7,749 bases of DNA from an uncultured Gammaproteobacteria bacterium (lineage in GTDB: Bacteria > Pseudomonadota > Gammaproteobacteria > Steroidobacterales > Woeseiaceae), in the NCBI GenBank assembly GCA_938003715.1, contig CALKYK010000345.1, forward strand, positions 1 through 7,749. Reading direction: 5' to 3'. Position numbers and translations under genes: made by a program. Below, in pieces: positions 6,198 through 7,749 of this stretch (within the stretch, counting starts at the first letter, position 1; each line of letters opens with the position of its first letter). The notes beneath the pieces were generated by a model. The model was not told the origin of the DNA and did no database searches. It was given only the letters and a program-made list of their open reading frames with translations.

Positions 6198-7442
6198 ATG
6201 GTCGACACCGCCATTCCGGCAGCGGCGCGTTCGCCGCTGCGCGCGCAAAAGGAGGCAGGCCGGTTCGTGCTGCCACGCGCGGCCGGCCACCGCGCGGGCC
6301 TGCCGCAGGCGGGCAGCACGTTGCTCGTCGACGCGCGCCGGTTCAGCGACGGACGCATCCGCGATGCCGTGCGACAGCTCCGCAGGATGCTGGGCACGGG
6401 CGCAAGCGTGACGCTCGAGCTCTGTGCCGACGACCCCGCCTCGCCGGGCCGCCTGCAGGAAGTCTGTGCAGGGATTGCCCGGTCGCTTGCCTTGCACGCG
6501 GTGCCGAACGGCCGGCTCGCGACTCTGGTGCATGCAGGTGAGGTGCCGATCGACGAGTACGAAAGTATTGCTGCGGACGTGCTCGGTGCGGCGCAGCGAT
6601 TCGTACTGTTCGACTGCGCGACACAGCTGCCGGTGTCAACGTGGCGGCGATTCGCCTCGGGACGCCTGCAGCCGGCGTACGGCGGCTACGTGCGAAGTGC
6701 TTGTCCGCTGCTGGCGGACGAGGGCGCGCGCGCCGTGCTGCCGGAAACCGGCCTGGTCGCGCCGCACGGTTCCGCCTGGCTTTCGCCCGAACTCCGGCTC
6801 GACGAATTCGCGGGCGCGGACGGCGGCCTCGACTGGCCGCGGCTTCGGGCGGCGGTTGCAGACCGCATTACACGGGCCGACCGGCAACTGGACGCGCAGC
6901 CCTGGCTCGAGCCGCGGCTGCAGATGGACGCACGGCGCAACCGGCGTATTGCAGTCAATGTGACCGGCATCGGCAATCTCGTGGCCCTGCGCGGGCTGCC
7001 TCCTGCCGACCCGGCAACGCTCGGTGCGCTTGCAGGTGAACTGAACGAACTGCGCGATTACATCGACAGTTTCAATCGCCGCATTGCGCGGGAACGTGGC
7101 GCAGCCCCGGCACTGACGGAAGCGGATCCAACGTTGCGACTCGAAGACGGCCCGTTGAAGGACGGCTGGCAGCGGCGCTGGTTGCGCGCGCTCTCCAGCG
7201 TCGCGGTGCGCCATCGCAATATCGTAGCGATGTCTCCCTATGCCGTATTACCCGACGTCGTCGAAACGGACTGCGCGTTCACGAATCTCCTGCCGCTGAT
7301 CGGCTGTGCCGATGCGTGGTGTTTCGGCAATGCACCGGACATGCGCAGTTTTGGTGCGAGCGGCTATCGCCGATTTCACCGCCTGGCACACGCCGTCATC
7401 CGTCGTTACGGCGCGCGTTCTCTCATTGCGGCAGGGGTATGA
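6198..7442 (+). CDS. Ribonucleotide reductase large-subunit-like protein lacking active-site cysteines (uncharacterised)
   Basis: The 414-residue protein has no signal peptide or membrane segment. Residues 1-180 are not recognised. From about 185 onward the order of motifs matches the C-terminal core of ribonucleotide reductase large subunits. HGSAWLSPELRLDEF plus LDWPRLRAAV (190-220) resembles the LGSINL/DW.RL region. RRNRRIAVNVTGIGNLVAL (246-264) resembles RRNRRIGLGVMGFADLL. RRIARERGAAPAL (294-306) resembles LAKERGAFP. VRHRNIVAMSPYAVLP (337-352) resembles the LRN..L.A..P.. loop. The NxCxE active-site motif is absent; its expected place reads AVLPETGLVAP (179-189). It therefore appears catalytically dead or repurposed. 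The start has GAAGGA five bases upstream. The ORF is real by length, ribosome-binding site and fit with the next gene, but its role is unknown. Confidence 0.85.
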   Translation: MVDTAIPAAARSPLRAQKEAGRFVLPRAAGHRAGLPQAGSTLLVDARRFSDGRIRDAVRQLRRMLGTGASVTLELCADDPASPGRLQEVCAGIARSLALHAVPNGRLATLVHAGEVPIDEYESIAADVLGAAQRFVLFDCATQLPVSTWRRFASGRLQPAYGGYVRSACPLLADEGARAVLPETGLVAPHGSAWLSPELRLDEFAGADGGLDWPRLRAAVADRITRADRQLDAQPWLEPRLQMDARRNRRIAVNVTGIGNLVALRGLPPADPATLGALAGELNELRDYIDSFNRRIARERGAAPALTEADPTLRLEDGPLKDGWQRRWLRALSSVAVRHRNIVAMSPYAVLPDVVETDCAFTNLLPLIGCADAWCFGNAPDMRSFGASGYRRFHRLAHAVIRRYGARSLIAAGV

Positions 7443-7499
7443 ACTGATATACGGTTTCCCTCCCGAGGCCCGCGCCGCTCGACTCGTCCAGGGACCTGC

Positions 7500-7749
7500 T
7501 TGGAAGCTCTCACGCCAGACGCTCATGGAGTCGCCGTACTGCTGCTGACCGCGGTGGCGCTGTTCCTGTTCACGCGTGAAAGCCTTCCGCTGGAGACCTC
7601 CAGTCTCTTCGTCCTGATCATCCTCGTCGCCGGCTTCCAGATCTTTCCGTACGAGGCCGCCGGCAAAGTTCTCGGACCGGTGCAGTTCTTCCAGGGCTTC
7701 GGCAACGAGGCGCTGATAACGATCTGCGCGCTGATGATCGTCGGCAAGG
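7500..7749 (+). CDS. SLC13 family permease, N-terminal part (runs off window)
   Basis: The 83 complete codons visible read LEALTPDAHGVAVLLLTAVA onward and continue to GFGNEALITICALMIVGK at the window edge. This matches the start of SLC13/DASS-type inner-membrane transporters, many of which take up dicarboxylates, citrate or sulfate with sodium; the family member here cannot be specified. Predicted membrane spans are residues about 10-25, 35-50 and 71-82 onward. There is no ATG or GTG at the expected place. TTG at 7500 is preceded by AGGGA (7490-7494) with five-base spacing and gives the N-terminus expected for the family. The gene begins 57 bases after the previous stop and is in the same frame, suggesting co-transcription. 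Confidence 0.82.
   Translation, partial: MEALTPDAHGVAVLLLTAVALFLFTRESLPLETSSLFVLIILVAGFQIFPYEAAGKVLGPVQFFQGFGNEALITICALMIVGK

Noticed and set aside
6031..6276. 82-codon N-terminal extension of the lipoprotein gene
   Set aside because: It would bury a clear lipoprotein signal peptide and overlap the start of the divergent gene; the ATG at 6030 places the lipobox cysteine at residue 22.
7439..7448. ATGA stop-start overlap as the start of the next gene
   Set aside because: The ATG at 7439 is followed after one codon by TGA, so it cannot start the permease; TTG at 7500 fits the protein.

Overview
This 7.7-kb window looks like chromosomal DNA from a GC-rich proteobacterium, most likely a gammaproteobacterium. 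The pointers are the ppc and yajQ protein types, the OM-type lipoprotein with a Lol-compatible signal, and intergenic GTAG-headed REP-like hairpins. I cannot name a genus from the sequence. Coding density is high, and almost every gene has long antisense shadow frames, as expected at this GC content.

Layout. Positions 1-425 hold no credible gene but are packed with palindromic repeats. A large inverted repeat (about 8-235) carries a hairpin in each arm. It is followed by a GCAAT/ATTGC-type hairpin (267-294) and a REP-like element with a GTAG head and a possible degenerate partner (331-406). Positions 426-6030 carry four tightly spaced minus-strand genes, in transcription order: a TlpA-like thioredoxin-fold lipoprotein (6030-4702), yajQ (4664-4182), ppc (4167-1438) and an NAD-dependent D-2-hydroxyacid dehydrogenase (1385-426). 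The gaps are 37, 14 and 52 bases, so they may form one operon. A 167-base divergent intergenic region (6031-6197) contains a hairpin plus T-tract reading on the minus strand. On the plus strand, 6198-7442 encodes an unusual 414-residue protein whose C-terminal half resembles a ribonucleotide reductase large-subunit core but lacks the catalytic cysteines. It is followed by the N-terminal part of an SLC13-type permease starting at a TTG (7500) and running off the window.

Function. ppc makes oxaloacetate from phosphoenolpyruvate and bicarbonate, and all expected catalytic and aspartate-inhibition residues are visible. The dehydrogenase probably reduces a small 2-keto acid such as hydroxypyruvate or glyoxylate. 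YajQ is a small nucleotide-binding protein that in Xanthomonas acts as a cyclic-di-GMP effector. The lipoprotein is probably an envelope thiol-disulfide protein. No obvious single pathway joins them. The least ordinary items are the nested palindrome with covarying stems at the left end and the reductase-like protein without an active site.
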